Made by a program: the position numbers and the translations under genes. Positions 34,242-43,351 of a stretch of 64,000 nt of DNA are shown here, one piece after another; the stretch's first letter is position 1; every line of letters begins with the position of its first letter. The stretch is from Flagellimonas yonaguniensis. GTDB taxonomy: Bacteria; Bacteroidota; Bacteroidia; Flavobacteriales; Flavobacteriaceae. The notes beneath the pieces were generated by a model. It saw nothing but the letters and a program-made list of their open reading frames with translations, made no database searches and was not told the origin of the DNA. The stretch lies in the NCBI RefSeq assembly GCF_029193885.1, contig NZ_JARFVB010000013.1, forward strand, positions 42,084 to 106,083, given 5' to 3'.

Positions 34242-36512
34242 ATGAAATTTTCCCGAACCCTTGCCCTAATACTGCTTTTTCTTGCAGTGTATTGGAGTTT
34301 TAAATCCCTAATGCCTTCATACAAAGCCAATGAAGATGTTGTCCTGGAAGCCTTTTCCACTGACAGGGCTTTGGAGCACGTAAAACAATTGTCCAAAGAA
34401 CCCCATGCCGTCGGTTTCCCTGGGCATGAACGGGTCAAGGATTACATCATCTCCGAACTAAATACTATGGGATTGGAAACCACCATCCAAGAAGGATATA
34501 CCGCTGGCGATTGGGGCAACCTGAGCAAGGCCACCAATATTTTGGCCAGAATCCGGGGAAGCGGGAATGGCAAAGCACTCCTTTTGCTTTCCCATTACGA
34601 TAGCAGTCCACACTCTTCCTACGGTGCCAGCGATGCAGGAAGTGGTGTTGCCACAATTTTGGAAGGTATTCGCGCATTCTTGAGCGAGAACAAAACCCCA
34701 AAAAATGATATTATCATACTCATAACGGATGCAGAGGAACTTGGCCTCAACGGAGCCGACCTTTTTGTGAACAAGCACCCGTGGGCAAAGGATGTGGGTC
34801 TTGTCCTTAATTTTGAGGCACGTGGAAGTGGTGGCCCTAGTTATATGCTTATTGAAACCAATCGGGGCAACGGCACATTGATCAAAGAATTCACCAAGGC
34901 CAATCCCGAATTCCCTGTTGCCAATTCGCTGGCATACAGTATATACAAAATGCTCCCGAACGATACTGATTTAACTGTTTTCAGGGAAGATGGTGACATC
35001 GAGGGCTTCAACTTTGCTTTTATTGATGATCATTTTGATTACCACACAGCTTTGGACAATTATGAAAGATTGGATCGAAATACCTTGGCACACCAAGGCA
35101 GCTACTTAATGCCACTGCTCACTTATTTCAGTGATGCTGATTTGGACAACTTAAAAAGCTTGAATGACCATGTGTATTTTAATATGCCGTTCTTTAGGTT
35201 TATATCCTATCCATTTGAATGGATTTGGCCCATGTTTGGGCTCGCTGTTCTCGCATTTGTACTGTTACTAATTACAGGGTTCAAAAAAGGCAAGCTCAAC
35301 GTCAAGGATATTTTCAAAGGATTTGTCCCTGTTTTGGTTAGCTTGATCATTAACGGACTCGTAGGCTATTTTTGTTGGACCATCATCACTTGGTGGTACC
35401 CGGGCTTTAAGGATATACTGCATGGATTCACTTACAATGGTCACACATATATTGCGGTATATGTGATGTTTTCCCTGTTCATCTGCTTTTACATCTATCA
35501 TAAATTCCGGAAAACCAGTACGCCCAATCTATTGGTGGCCCCCATTTTCATTTGGTTGATCATTTGCGGATTGGTGGCCCAATACTTAAAAGGAGCCAGC
35601 TTTTTCATAGTACCCTTGTTCGGTTTGTTGGCGGGGCTTTTGGTCACCATCAACCAAGAGAAACCAAATCCGTTTTTGATGGTGTTTTTGGCATTACCGG
35701 CCGTATTGATCTATTCCCCTTTCATTAAAATGTTTCCTGTTGGCCTTGGGTTGAAAATGATGGTGGCCGCAACAGTCTTTACCACTTTGTTGTTTTTCTT
35801 GGCACTTCCATTTTTTGGTCAATTGAAAAGCAAAGGTAGGTTGGCATACCTGTTTTTGCTCCTCTTCTTCGCATTCGGAATTTCAAGTCATATCCAATCC
35901 GATTTCAATGAGGAAAGGCCAAAACCAAGTAGTCTTCTCTATGTCTACAATGCCGATGAAGACTCCTCCCAGTGGGCCACTTATGACCATGAACTCATTG
36001 GCTGGAACAGCCAGTTTTTGGGAGATGGTAAAAGAAAGCCCAAAGCAGAGACGATTTCAAGTAAATACCGTACGAATTTGAGCTATGTGGCCGATGCGCC
36101 CAAAAAAGACATTCCCATGCCCTACGTTGATACCGTTATGGACACCATCATCGGTCCAAACAGGGTGATTGAACTTTGCATTACCCCCAAAAGGAACGTA
36201 AACCGCCTTGAGGTATTCGCAAACCCCATGGAATTCAGCAAAGCCAAAGTGAATCGCATCGAATTATCGTCCCACTTCTTGGAGAACCGAAGCAGTAAGT
36301 TGGTAACACACTATATCTCCAATAATGATTTCACGGAACTGCAATTGGAATTCCCAAAAGACTCCGTTCTGGAACTGACATTGTACGAGGCCTCCAACGA
36401 CCTTATGACCCATCCTGATTTCAGCATTCCTGAACGGCCAAAAAAAAGCATCCCCACCCCTTTTGTGCTAAATGATGCTATATTGACCATAAAAACGTTA
36501 CGGTTTGAGTGA
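34242..36512 (+). CDS. M28 family membrane peptidase (vacuolar membrane protease/Fxna-like)
   Basis: 756 residues. One N-terminal membrane segment (LALILLFLAVYWSFKSLMP), then an extracytoplasmic M28 catalytic domain with LSHYDSSPHSSYGASDAGSG (His/Asp ligands), ITDAEELGLNGADLF (Glu pair) and NFEARGSGGPSYM. About seven or eight membrane helices follow between residues ~325 and 560 and a periplasmic C-terminal domain of ~200 residues. The layout matches eukaryotic ER/vacuolar M28 proteases and their bacterial relatives. Substrate unknown. The stop overlaps the TTG start of the next gene by 8 bp. Confidence 0.9.
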   Translation: MKFSRTLALILLFLAVYWSFKSLMPSYKANEDVVLEAFSTDRALEHVKQLSKEPHAVGFPGHERVKDYIISELNTMGLETTIQEGYTAGDWGNLSKATNILARIRGSGNGKALLLLSHYDSSPHSSYGASDAGSGVATILEGIRAFLSENKTPKNDIIILITDAEELGLNGADLFVNKHPWAKDVGLVLNFEARGSGGPSYMLIETNRGNGTLIKEFTKANPEFPVANSLAYSIYKMLPNDTDLTVFREDGDIEGFNFAFIDDHFDYHTALDNYERLDRNTLAHQGSYLMPLLTYFSDADLDNLKSLNDHVYFNMPFFRFISYPFEWIWPMFGLAVLAFVLLLITGFKKGKLNVKDIFKGFVPVLVSLIINGLVGYFCWTIITWWYPGFKDILHGFTYNGHTYIAVYVMFSLFICFYIYHKFRKTSTPNLLVAPIFIWLIICGLVAQYLKGASFFIVPLFGLLAGLLVTINQEKPNPFLMVFLALPAVLIYSPFIKMFPVGLGLKMMVAATVFTTLLFFLALPFFGQLKSKGRLAYLFLLLFFAFGISSHIQSDFNEERPKPSSLLYVYNADEDSSQWATYDHELIGWNSQFLGDGKRKPKAETISSKYRTNLSYVADAPKKDIPMPYVDTVMDTIIGPNRVIELCITPKRNVNRLEVFANPMEFSKAKVNRIELSSHFLENRSSKLVTHYISNNDFTELQLEFPKDSVLELTLYEASNDLMTHPDFSIPERPKKSIPTPFVLNDAILTIKTLRFE

Positions 36513-37314
36513 AAGCATAGGCATTTTGGGCTGTGGTTGGCTGGGATTTCCCTTGGCCAAAAAATTAATTGAAGATGGGTATACTGTTCATGGGACCACT
36601 ACATCGTCAGATAAATTGGAGGTTTTAGAAAATGAAGGGATTACTGCTTTCGAGGTCAATTTATCTGAAAAGGGAATCCAAGGAAATATCGAAGGGTTCC
36701 TTTCCAATATCGACACCTTGATCATCAATGTGCCACCAAAACTAAGGGGCAAGCATACCGAAAGTTTTGTGGAAAAGATGAAATTCCTAATCGAAGAAAT
36801 CAGAAAAAGTCATGTTTCCAACGTCATTTTTGTGAGCAGTACCGCCGTTTACGGAAACGCTGAAGGAGAGGTTTCCGAGGAGTCCCCTACCCGACCCACA
36901 ACAGAATCAGGCAAACAATTGGTAGAATGCGAAGCCATGTTTCGGAATGAAGCAAATTTCAAAACAACCATCATCAGGTTTGGAGGCTTGATAGGTCCAG
37001 ACCGCCATCCAGTGACTACCCTTTCGGGCAGGGAGCATCTATGTGGGGGAAGCAATCCCATCAACCTGATACATCTTCACGACTGCATCCATTTGATACA
37101 AACCATTTTGGAACATGGGTATTGGGGAGAAATCTTTAACGGGGTATATCCACATCATCCTAAAAAACAGGTCTACTATTTTGAAGAAGCCCAGAAAAGA
37201 GGGCTGCCTGCCCCAACATACAAAATGGAACCATCGGACAAAAAGGGCAAGGTAGTTTTAAGCAAGAATTACCTGGAAAAAGCACATGTTTTTACCACCT
37301 CCATAATTTCTTGA
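36505..37314 (+). CDS. NAD(P)-dependent epimerase/dehydratase-like protein (YeeZ type)
   Basis: 269 residues starting at TTG 36505 (MSESIGILGCGWLGFPLAKK), overlapping the peptidase gene; no ATG is available before the Rossmann motif. The nucleotide-binding GCGWLG and the SSTAVYGNAEGEVSEESP block identify the extended SDR/YeeZ-like family. The usual catalytic YxxxK is not obvious, being replaced around PTRPTTESGKQLVECEAMF, as is common in this subgroup. Function is unknown; translational coupling with the peptidase gene is likely. Confidence 0.85.
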   Translation: MSESIGILGCGWLGFPLAKKLIEDGYTVHGTTTSSDKLEVLENEGITAFEVNLSEKGIQGNIEGFLSNIDTLIINVPPKLRGKHTESFVEKMKFLIEEIRKSHVSNVIFVSSTAVYGNAEGEVSEESPTRPTTESGKQLVECEAMFRNEANFKTTIIRFGGLIGPDRHPVTTLSGREHLCGGSNPINLIHLHDCIHLIQTILEHGYWGEIFNGVYPHHPKKQVYYFEEAQKRGLPAPTYKMEPSDKKGKVVLSKNYLEKAHVFTTSIIS

Positions 37315-37368
37315 AAAACCCTATCATTACTTATCGAATTCTTAACAGCTAGGTTGGGATTATTTTGT

Positions 37369-37376
37369 TAGATTTG
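37369..37376 (+). promoter_or_regulatory. -7 promoter element for the TPR-like gene
   Basis: TAGATTTG matches TAnnTTTG, 20 bp before the ATG at 37397. Confidence 0.55.
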
Positions 37377-37396
37377 GCGCACTAAATTGAAGATCA

Positions 37397-38107
37397 ATGA
37401 AAAAGACTGTACTCTTATTGCTCCTATTGGTGGGCTTTAGTGGTATTTCCCAAACCAACGACGCTCTTGTGAAACATTACAAGGCCTATTACAATGAAAT
37501 GCGCATGCAAGGCGATGTGACCGGTGTGATCGGCGCCTTGACCCATTTGAACGTATTATCCCCTTCCAAAGAACGCAGGGATACTCTAGCCTTTGTCTAT
37601 ATGAACAATGGTCAGCACATGCAAGCCTTGAACACCATAGGTGTGGAAAAAAACGCTGATGATTCCGACCTTGCTGTACAGATAAAGGCTTTTTCGTTGA
37701 AATCCTTGAACCAGCCCAAAAGAGCTTTGGAGCATTTTGAAGAGCTGAACACAAGAAAACCCTCGCCTTACTTGGCCTATGAAATGGCCGATCTTAAGAT
37801 TCAAACAGGCGATATGGATGGCGCTTCAACCAACATTGAATACGGTATCGCGAACGCCACCGATGATATGAAATATGCTTTTTACGAAAGACAACAACCT
37901 TACGAAGTTCCTCTGAAGGCCGCTTTTTACCATTTAAAAGGATTGGTGTCCTTCAACAAAGACAAGGAAAACATTGATGCCGCCATTCTTTCCATTGATG
38001 AAGCGCTTAAAATCGCACCCAACTTCAACCTGGCTAGTTTGAGCAAACAAGCTTTGGAATCCCGTAAGGCACAAGCCAATACAACAACGGAAGGAGAAGA
38101 AAACTAG
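37397..38107 (+). CDS. Exported tetratricopeptide-like protein
   Basis: 236 residues with a signal peptide (MKKTVLLLLLLVGFSGISQT). Helical pair repeats of TPR type are visible: RDTLAFVYMNNGQHMQALNT, AFSLKSLNQPKRALEHFEEL, YLAYEMADLKIQTGDMDGAS and DAAILSIDEALKIAPNF. It should be a periplasmic scaffold; partners are unknown. A single gene with its own -7 element, convergent with the NTF2-like gene 6 bp away. Confidence 0.85.
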   Translation: MKKTVLLLLLLVGFSGISQTNDALVKHYKAYYNEMRMQGDVTGVIGALTHLNVLSPSKERRDTLAFVYMNNGQHMQALNTIGVEKNADDSDLAVQIKAFSLKSLNQPKRALEHFEELNTRKPSPYLAYEMADLKIQTGDMDGASTNIEYGIANATDDMKYAFYERQQPYEVPLKAAFYHLKGLVSFNKDKENIDAAILSIDEALKIAPNFNLASLSKQALESRKAQANTTTEGEEN

Positions 38108-38113
38108 AGTTGA

Positions 38114-38614
38114 TCATTGCTTCTTTTTTAGCTCTTGAAGCAATTGATCATCCTTTTCTCCCTTGATTTCGATAAGTTCGGACACCTTTTCGTTCGGCAC
38201 TGCAATTGAAAGTACATAATGGGCAATTTTCCATTGCCCATTTATTTTTTTGAGCACTCCAGAACCGCGACATATCTTCATTTGGGTGTCCAATAGTTCA
38301 TCAAACCAAGCAAAAGTAGCATCTTCGTTGACATAGATGTTACGCTGCACGGCGGTAAAACTCCATGCTTTTCCCTGATCGAAATAGGGCTTGGAGAACG
38401 CCCTGAATTCATCGTTCTGCCAGTTTTCCATGGCATCGGTCCCTATGAACACACCGTCCTTGGTCATTTTCCCGAAGTAAGCTTCGAAATCGGCATTGGT
38501 AGCATCCAAGTGCCACCCGTCCAGAACATTGTTGATCTTATCCTTTTCTGTATGCTGGGCAAAGATGGTCATTGAGGCCATGAAAAGTCCCAAAGCAAAA
38601 ATTTTATGTTTCAT
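38114..38614 (-). CDS. Exported NTF2/SnoaL-like protein
   Basis: 166 residues with a signal peptide (MKHKIFALGLFMASMTIFAQ). The cone-shaped NTF2 fold is suggested by INNVLDGWHLDATNADFEAY, FGKMTKDGVFIGTDAMENW, and SGVLKKINGQWKIAHYVLSI. The family includes enzymes and small-molecule binders, so no specific function is assigned. Its start overlaps the stop of the lipoprotein gene by 11 bp, indicating coupling. Confidence 0.88.
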   Translation of the reverse strand: MKHKIFALGLFMASMTIFAQHTEKDKINNVLDGWHLDATNADFEAYFGKMTKDGVFIGTDAMENWQNDEFRAFSKPYFDQGKAWSFTAVQRNIYVNEDATFAWFDELLDTQMKICRGSGVLKKINGQWKIAHYVLSIAVPNEKVSELIEIKGEKDDQLLQELKKKQ

Positions 38615-39101
38615 CCAAAATCAATTTTTTGTCCAACTGACTATTCATGATCACATTCAATTGATTACGCATATCGTTGTAGGCTTCCAACACTTTGACC
38701 GTTGGCTCCGTGGTCGGCTGGTTTTCCAAGATACTTGCCTTTACTTTATATAAAAAAGTTCGCATTACCGATTGCCTACTCTTAACTTGGAAGGTGTCAA
38801 ATGGTTCTGGATACTTTCCATTGGCCATGTTCTTTTCCTTTTCAATAAGGTCATCAATGGCCAAGGCCAGATCTTCGTTGTTCGTTGCTTTGTACAGCAC
38901 ATCCACACTGGCGTTCAAGTCCTTGAATTGCTGCCAGTTCTCTACAATGGCCGTAGCATCTGGGTTTATATTGGACTTCTCGGGCATTTTTTGGTAGTTG
39001 AACTCCAATGCCTCAGTATCTACCTCAACTGTGGTCTTCTCGGTCTTTTTACATCCGCCCAAAACCGATATTATCATAAGAATGCCTAACAATTTTCGCA
39101 T
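38604..39101 (-). CDS. Lipoprotein of unknown function
   Basis: 165 residues from ATG 39101 (MRKLLGILMIISVLGGCKKT). The lipobox LGGC places the lipid-modified cysteine at 17. The mature protein is helical and charged, with no recognised domain. The open frame continues to 39332 but that part overlaps the divergent threonine dehydrogenase gene and is not used. The 64-bp gap to that gene is a divergent promoter region. Confidence 0.8.
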   Translation of the reverse strand: MRKLLGILMIISVLGGCKKTEKTTVEVDTEALEFNYQKMPEKSNINPDATAIVENWQQFKDLNASVDVLYKATNNEDLALAIDDLIEKEKNMANGKYPEPFDTFQVKSRQSVMRTFLYKVKASILENQPTTEPTVKVLEAYNDMRNQLNVIMNSQLDKKLILDET

Positions 39102-39129
39102 AAGCGAATGTACAAATTTTAATAAAGGG

Positions 39130-39137
39130 TATCTTTG
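39130..39137 (+). promoter_or_regulatory. -7 promoter element for the threonine dehydrogenase gene
   Basis: TATCTTTG matches TAnnTTTG, in the context TATCTTTGCCAC shared with the mfd promoter. It sets the translation start at ATG 39166. Confidence 0.65.
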
Positions 39138-39165
39138 CCACGAAACTAAATTAACTTCTATTTTA

Positions 39166-40107
39166 ATGCACAAACCCATATTGATCATAGGCGCATGTGG
39201 CCAAATTGGAACTGAACTCACGCTTGAACTACGAAGTAAATACGGAGCTGAAAATGTAATTGCCAGCGATATTCGTGAAGGTAATGAAGCTTTGATGCAA
39301 TCGGGCCCTTTTGAGCTTTTGGACGCGACCAACTATGCGGCAATCGAAGATGTGGTAATGCATTACGAAATTGATGAAGTGTATTTAATGGCGGCCATGC
39401 TGAGCGCCACTGCGGAGAAATTCCCGATGCGTGCGTGGAACCTTAACATGAATTCCCTGTTCAACGTGCTCAATTTGGCGAAGGAAAAGAAAATATCCAA
39501 AGTGTTTTGGCCTTCGAGCATAGCGGTTTTTGGCCCCAACACACCAAAAAATGATACGCCGCAGAGTACTATTATGGAACCCAGTACAGTGTATGGCATA
39601 AGCAAACAATCCGGGGAAAGATGGTGCGAGTACTACCATAAAAAATATGGTGTCGATGTAAGAAGTGTTCGGTATCCCGGGCTGATAAGCTGGAAAACCA
39701 TGCCGGGCGGCGGTACTACCGATTATGCTGTCGAGATTTATCACGAAGCCCTCAAAAAAGGTGAGTATGAATGCTTTTTGGATAGCGACACCGAACTCCC
39801 GATGATGTACATGGACGATGCCATAAGAGCCACCATCAGTTTAATGGACAGCCCTTCAGAAAAAATAAAGGTGCGGTCTTCCTACAATTTGGCGGGCATG
39901 AACTTTACCCCCAAACAAATGGCCGAGAGCATTGCCAAGCACATTCCCGGATTTGAAATAAGCTACACTCCCGATTTCAGGCAGGAAATTGCCGACTCTT
40001 GGCCCAGCAGTATCGATGATGCCCCTGCACGAAAAGAATGGGGCTGGGAACCAAGGTTTGATTTGGACCAAACGACCCAGGAAATGCTCAAAAATTTAAA
40101 GGGATAG
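39166..40107 (+). CDS. L-threonine 3-dehydrogenase, short-chain (GalE-like) type
   Basis: 313 residues from ATG 39166 (MHKPILIIGACGQIGTELTL). Extended-SDR Rossmann motif GACGQIG, catalytic serine and YxxxK in FWPSSIAVFG and TVYGISKQSGERW, and the LISWKTMPGGGTTDYAVEIY block typical of the threonine dehydrogenases described in Flavobacterium and Cytophaga. It oxidises threonine to 2-amino-3-oxobutyrate with NAD+, the first step of threonine degradation to glycine. The next-step ligase (kbl) is not nearby. Longer upstream frame is ruled out by the promoter position. Confidence 0.9.
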   Translation: MHKPILIIGACGQIGTELTLELRSKYGAENVIASDIREGNEALMQSGPFELLDATNYAAIEDVVMHYEIDEVYLMAAMLSATAEKFPMRAWNLNMNSLFNVLNLAKEKKISKVFWPSSIAVFGPNTPKNDTPQSTIMEPSTVYGISKQSGERWCEYYHKKYGVDVRSVRYPGLISWKTMPGGGTTDYAVEIYHEALKKGEYECFLDSDTELPMMYMDDAIRATISLMDSPSEKIKVRSSYNLAGMNFTPKQMAESIAKHIPGFEISYTPDFRQEIADSWPSSIDDAPARKEWGWEPRFDLDQTTQEMLKNLKG

Positions 40108-40111
40108 GGAT

Positions 40112-40441
40112 TTATTCGTCCTCATCATCACCATCTTCTTCGGAGTCTGAAAAGTCTTCGTCGTCCTCGGGGATTTTTTCGTAATCCTCGGAATCAAAAC
40201 CGTCTTCTCCCTCATCTTCATCGAAGTTTGCCATGGTGCGTTCCAGTTTGGAACTGATTTTCACAAGGTATTTGGTATCATCCGTGGATACTTCCACTGC
40301 TTCTATGGATTCCCCTTTTAGGTTCTTGAAGTTGATCACATCGTCGTCTCCGTATCCATCGGGGTATTTTTCCACCAAAAGTTTAAGCACCTCCGAGGTG
40401 AGTTTTTTATAGTCAACTATTACACGTTTGAGGTTATCCAT
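40112..40441 (-). CDS. Conserved protein with acidic C-terminal tail
   Basis: 109 residues. The first ~70 form a small conserved domain (VIVDYKKLTSEVLKLLVEKY, DVINFKNLKGESIEAVEV) and the last ~35 are almost entirely Asp/Glu (YEKIPEDDEDFSDSEEDGDD). As I recall, flavobacterial relatives are sometimes labelled 'DNA primase'; nothing in this sequence supports that. The tail may mimic nucleic acid or bind basic proteins. It is convergent with the dehydrogenase gene, 4 bp apart. Confidence 0.75.
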   Translation of the reverse strand: MDNLKRVIVDYKKLTSEVLKLLVEKYPDGYGDDDVINFKNLKGESIEAVEVSTDDTKYLVKISSKLERTMANFDEDEGEDGFDSEDYEKIPEDDEDFSDSEEDGDDEDE

Positions 40442-40601
40442 GATGTTGTTGGTTACTTCTTGTTCTAAGTTAGAATAAAATTTGTATTGAAAAATTATAA
40501 AAAAAATCTTGGGTTGTCAAAATTGGGGTGATTTTATCGACCAAAAATGATGTTAACTTGACATTCAAAAAATAGATATGATTTAAAGTTGGAGAAAGTA
40601 T

Positions 40602-40609
40602 TATTTTTG
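40602..40609 (+). promoter_or_regulatory. -7 promoter element for the Crp-type regulator
   Basis: TATTTTTG matches TAnnTTTG, 21 bp before the ATG at 40631. Confidence 0.5.
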
Positions 40610-40630
40610 ATGTTATTGTAATATTCCGAA

Positions 40631-41206
40631 ATGAAAAGTGAAATTGTCCAACTTTTGGATGGAGTTTTGGTCCTTAACGAGGAAAAGGGCCGCATTGTTA
40701 CGGAATGTATTCCAATCAGAAGCTTTGCCAAAGGACACATTCTGCTGCGAGAAGGACAGGTTTCAGATGAATCCTACTTCAATATTAAGGGGCTGGTACG
40801 AAAATACTATCTCGTGGATGGAGAAGAAAGAACAACACAGTTTTATATCGAGGAAGATGCTATTTCTTCCTTACGAAGCTATACCCATAGAACCCCTGCC
40901 AATCACTATTTGGAATGCTTGGAAGATACAAGGTTAGCCATTTTAACACGAGAAAAAGAAAAGGAACTAATAAACCGAGTACCTGGATTTGAATCCCTTT
41001 GCCGTGTTTCCGCCGAAGAAGAACTCGGGACACAAGAAGACAAATTGGCCCAGTTTATGATTTCCAGCCCGGAAAAAAGATATTTGGACCTTATGGAAAA
41101 TCGACCAGAACTGCTCCAACGTGTCCCCCAATACCATTTAGCAAGTTATTTGGGCGTGAAGCCAGAATCGTTGAGCAGAATCCGCAAACGTATTTCGAAT
41201 AGATAG
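40631..41206 (+). CDS. Crp/Fnr family transcriptional regulator
   Basis: 191 residues. The N-terminal cyclic-nucleotide-binding-like beta-roll includes IPIRSFAKGHILLREGQVSD and EERTTQFYIEEDAISSLRSY; the C-terminal winged helix ends in VPQYHLASYLGVKPESLSRI, the usual recognition helix of Bacteroidota Crp-like regulators. The phosphate-binding cassette of true cAMP receptors is absent, so cAMP is unlikely to be the ligand. Target genes unknown; the gene stands alone. Confidence 0.92.
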   Translation: MKSEIVQLLDGVLVLNEEKGRIVTECIPIRSFAKGHILLREGQVSDESYFNIKGLVRKYYLVDGEERTTQFYIEEDAISSLRSYTHRTPANHYLECLEDTRLAILTREKEKELINRVPGFESLCRVSAEEELGTQEDKLAQFMISSPEKRYLDLMENRPELLQRVPQYHLASYLGVKPESLSRIRKRISNR

Positions 41207-41437
41207 TTCCATTTCACAAATTATTCCACAGTTTTAAATTGTGTGCTCCACCAAATTCTTTGAACAAGAACCCACAATACCTTTATACGTGTTTTGTAAC
41301 CTCGAAAAGTTTATCCTATTTACTTTTTTCATTTGCCCATTATTAAAAATTTAGGCGGCAAATGTAAATTGGTCAACCAGCTATTCCATTGACTTTGGTT
41401 AAGAACTACTTATCGGCCAATTACCTTTTGGATAAAA

Positions 41438-41770
41438 TCATCGAAGCTCTTTAAAATTCTTCTGTTCTGAAGCCCATTTCCATTCTGATTTCCCAAAATC
41501 ACCTGGGTCACCGATTACCTTCATGGTGGTTTCATCAATTATTTTAATGGTAATGGAACCTTGTAATTGGTCTTTGCCCACTGGCATATCGGACCAGGTC
41601 AAATAGATCTCAGATCCCTTGATTGTCCCATGTCCAACATGGCACCATTTTTCACCCAAGGAAAACTCCGAGGAGTGCTTGTTCATCCCCAGCCAAAAGA
41701 CTTGATTGTTTCTTACTTCTATCCAAAATGGATTATCGACGCTTGAAATCCACAACCCTGATTTAATCAT
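41438..41770 (-). CDS. Hypothetical protein
   Basis: 110 residues, MIKSGLWISSVDNPFWIEVR then KWCHVGHGTIKGSEIYLTWS and ITIKIIDETTMKVIGD. The pattern suggests a small beta-rich, lipocalin-like domain; no family is recognised and there is no signal peptide. Its ATG overlaps the TGA of the upstream exported-protein gene (ATGA at 41767-41770), so the two are translationally coupled and probably work together. Confidence 0.7.
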   Translation of the reverse strand: MIKSGLWISSVDNPFWIEVRNNQVFWLGMNKHSSEFSLGEKWCHVGHGTIKGSEIYLTWSDMPVGKDQLQGSITIKIIDETTMKVIGDPGDFGKSEWKWASEQKNFKELR

Positions 41771-42564
41771 TGTTTGCCCGATATTGTCTGTTCTTTTTTT
41801 TTGACCTGTTCCATTACCATTTTGCGTCCCGGCATTTCCATTTCCTGTTTCAACAAAGATCTTGTTGCTTTATCAATGTACAAAGTGGAGATCACTTGGT
41901 TATCGGAAATATCGTCAGTAACGTAGACCTTCCAAACATCGTGCTCTTTGTTATTGATCAAGAGCATATCGCTTTCAACATTCTTAATGGTGGCCTCCAA
42001 CAAGCCTGTTTTGGCCTTTGGATTGAAATCAAAAATTGAGATTGTCTGCTTGTAGTGATTCTTCAATGGCAGCCATCGTATCAATTGTGGGTAACTGTTA
42101 CTGTCAAAAAAAGCAGCGCTATCAGTTTCATCCAACAATATTTTTTCATTCGATGTCTTGTCCAGATAATAACCGGTTATCCGCTTTCCAAAGTTTATTG
42201 CCATATCCCTGTTTTGGTTGTATGAGGAATGGTAGATCGGTTCAAGGTCCTTACTCCTTACTATCGTACTGTCCACCCATTGAGAGGTTGTACTGGGCAT
42301 GTCCACTTTGGTTATGAAAAGAGTGTTCTCTTGCATTTTTTTGATTTCCGTGGTAACCAACCCAATCTCTATTTTGGTCGTATCCTGTAACATGAACCAT
42401 TTCATTTGATAAGATTCCGGTCGGATCAACTCACTGTGGAACGTATTATTTTCGGGTGTCAAGCTTTGTCCGTATGATTTGGCTGTCCCCAGTATAAGAC
42501 ACATGATCAAAAAGGAGATTGAATTTAGACGATTGATTCTTTTTTTTACGTTAAAAAATTTCAT
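41767..42564 (-). CDS. Exported protein of unknown function
   Basis: 265 residues from ATG 42564 (MKFFNVKKRINRLNSISFLI) with a signal peptide ending near AKSYGQ. The body is beta-rich with MKWFMLQDTTKIEIGLVTTE and IKNVESDMLLINNKEHDVWK, then VISTLYIDKATRSLLKQEME. It resembles DUF3108-like or LolA-like lipid-carrier barrels only vaguely, so no function is given. The frame extends to 42660 but without a signal peptide. Coupled to the following hypothetical gene. Confidence 0.7.
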   Translation of the reverse strand: MKFFNVKKRINRLNSISFLIMCLILGTAKSYGQSLTPENNTFHSELIRPESYQMKWFMLQDTTKIEIGLVTTEIKKMQENTLFITKVDMPSTTSQWVDSTIVRSKDLEPIYHSSYNQNRDMAINFGKRITGYYLDKTSNEKILLDETDSAAFFDSNSYPQLIRWLPLKNHYKQTISIFDFNPKAKTGLLEATIKNVESDMLLINNKEHDVWKVYVTDDISDNQVISTLYIDKATRSLLKQEMEMPGRKMVMEQVKKKEQTISGKQ

Positions 42565-42877
42565 GATGATATATATTAAATAGGTATTATTCTTTTTTGA
42601 AAACATTCGGGAACCCTTGATTGTTAAGTTGTCATTCATTTCTAAAAAACAAAATCTCAAAAGAGTTCAAAAGTGTCAAGTTTATTTATCGAGCTCCGCT
42701 TTTAGAAGTCGTAATGTTTTAATATTTGTTACAGAAATATTGATCTAAGTAGGTATAAAATTGTTCGACAAAACGGAACGCATTAAAAATACAGCCCCCA
42801 TTATATGTAGAATATTGACCTTGGTTAAGAAACATCCGCCCAAGACATACTCTAATATTGTACCCATGTTTCATTTT

Positions 42878-42891
42878 ATTGATATATCAAT
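42878..42891. promoter_or_regulatory. Perfect 14-bp palindrome, candidate MarR operator
   Basis: ATTGATATATCAAT is its own reverse complement and ends where the -7 element of the marR gene begins. A MarR dimer bound here would block its own promoter. Autoregulation is inferred from the position. Confidence 0.55.
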
Positions 42892-42899
42892 TATATTTG
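42892..42899 (+). promoter_or_regulatory. -7 promoter element for the marR unit
   Basis: TATATTTG matches TAnnTTTG, 16 bp before the ATG at 42916. Confidence 0.6.
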
Positions 42900-42915
42900 T
42901 ATCAAATACCTATTC

Positions 42916-43350
42916 ATGAAAATCCCTGCAAAAACGGTTTTCTATACCATTGAACGCACTATTAAAACGTATAGAAAGTTCTCCAAAAAGCATTTCTTGA
43001 AAGTAGTCGATGATATTACGGTTGATCAAAAATTGGTTCTACAGTACTTGAACGACCACCCTGAGCTAAGTCAAAATGAAATAGCCGAATTGGTTTTTAA
43101 AGACAATGCATCCTTAACACGAATGATTGACCTTATGGTACGTAAAGGTTTCCTGAAAAGGTCGATCAACCCTGATGATCGAAGAAGGTTCAACATTGAA
43201 CTAACACCCAAAGGGAAAGAAATACTGGAAAAACTGGCACCGGTAATCATAACAAACAGAAAAAAGGCATTTGCCGGAATAAGCCAAGAAGAACTTATGC
43301 AACTGGACACAACACTCAACAAAATAATATCCAACTTAAACAACGATTAA
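42916..43350 (+). CDS. MarR family transcriptional regulator
   Basis: 144 residues. The winged helix is clear: LQYLNDHPELSQNEIAELVF, KDNASLTRMIDLMVRKGFLK as recognition helix and following strand, and RSINPDDRRRFNIELTPKGK as the wing with the DxRRR signature. It should be a dimeric repressor responding to a small molecule. It heads a unit with a serine hydrolase (1 bp downstream) and a DUF6624 lipoprotein, and a perfect palindrome overlaps its promoter region. Confidence 0.92.
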   Translation: MKIPAKTVFYTIERTIKTYRKFSKKHFLKVVDDITVDQKLVLQYLNDHPELSQNEIAELVFKDNASLTRMIDLMVRKGFLKRSINPDDRRRFNIELTPKGKEILEKLAPVIITNRKKAFAGISQEELMQLDTTLNKIISNLNND

Positions 43351-43351
43351 C

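Larger units (their letters stand above)
42565..42915. other. Gene-free 351-bp intergenic region between divergent units
   Basis: No coding potential is evident on either strand. It is AT-rich and must hold the promoters of the leftward exported-protein gene and the rightward marR gene. Only the rightward ones are recognisable (palindrome 42878-42891 and -7 element 42892-42899). Confidence 0.6.

Noticed and set aside
38998..39165. Upstream extension of the threonine dehydrogenase frame
   Set aside because: It is antisense to the lipoprotein gene and the promoter element at 39130 lies inside it.
38604..39332. Long N-terminal extension of the lipoprotein gene
   Set aside because: It overlaps the divergent dehydrogenase gene and would hide a clear lipoprotein signal at ATG 39101.
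40112..40441. 'DNA primase' label for the acidic-tail protein
   Set aside because: No zinc finger, TOPRIM or other primase motif is present; only a small domain and an Asp/Glu tail.
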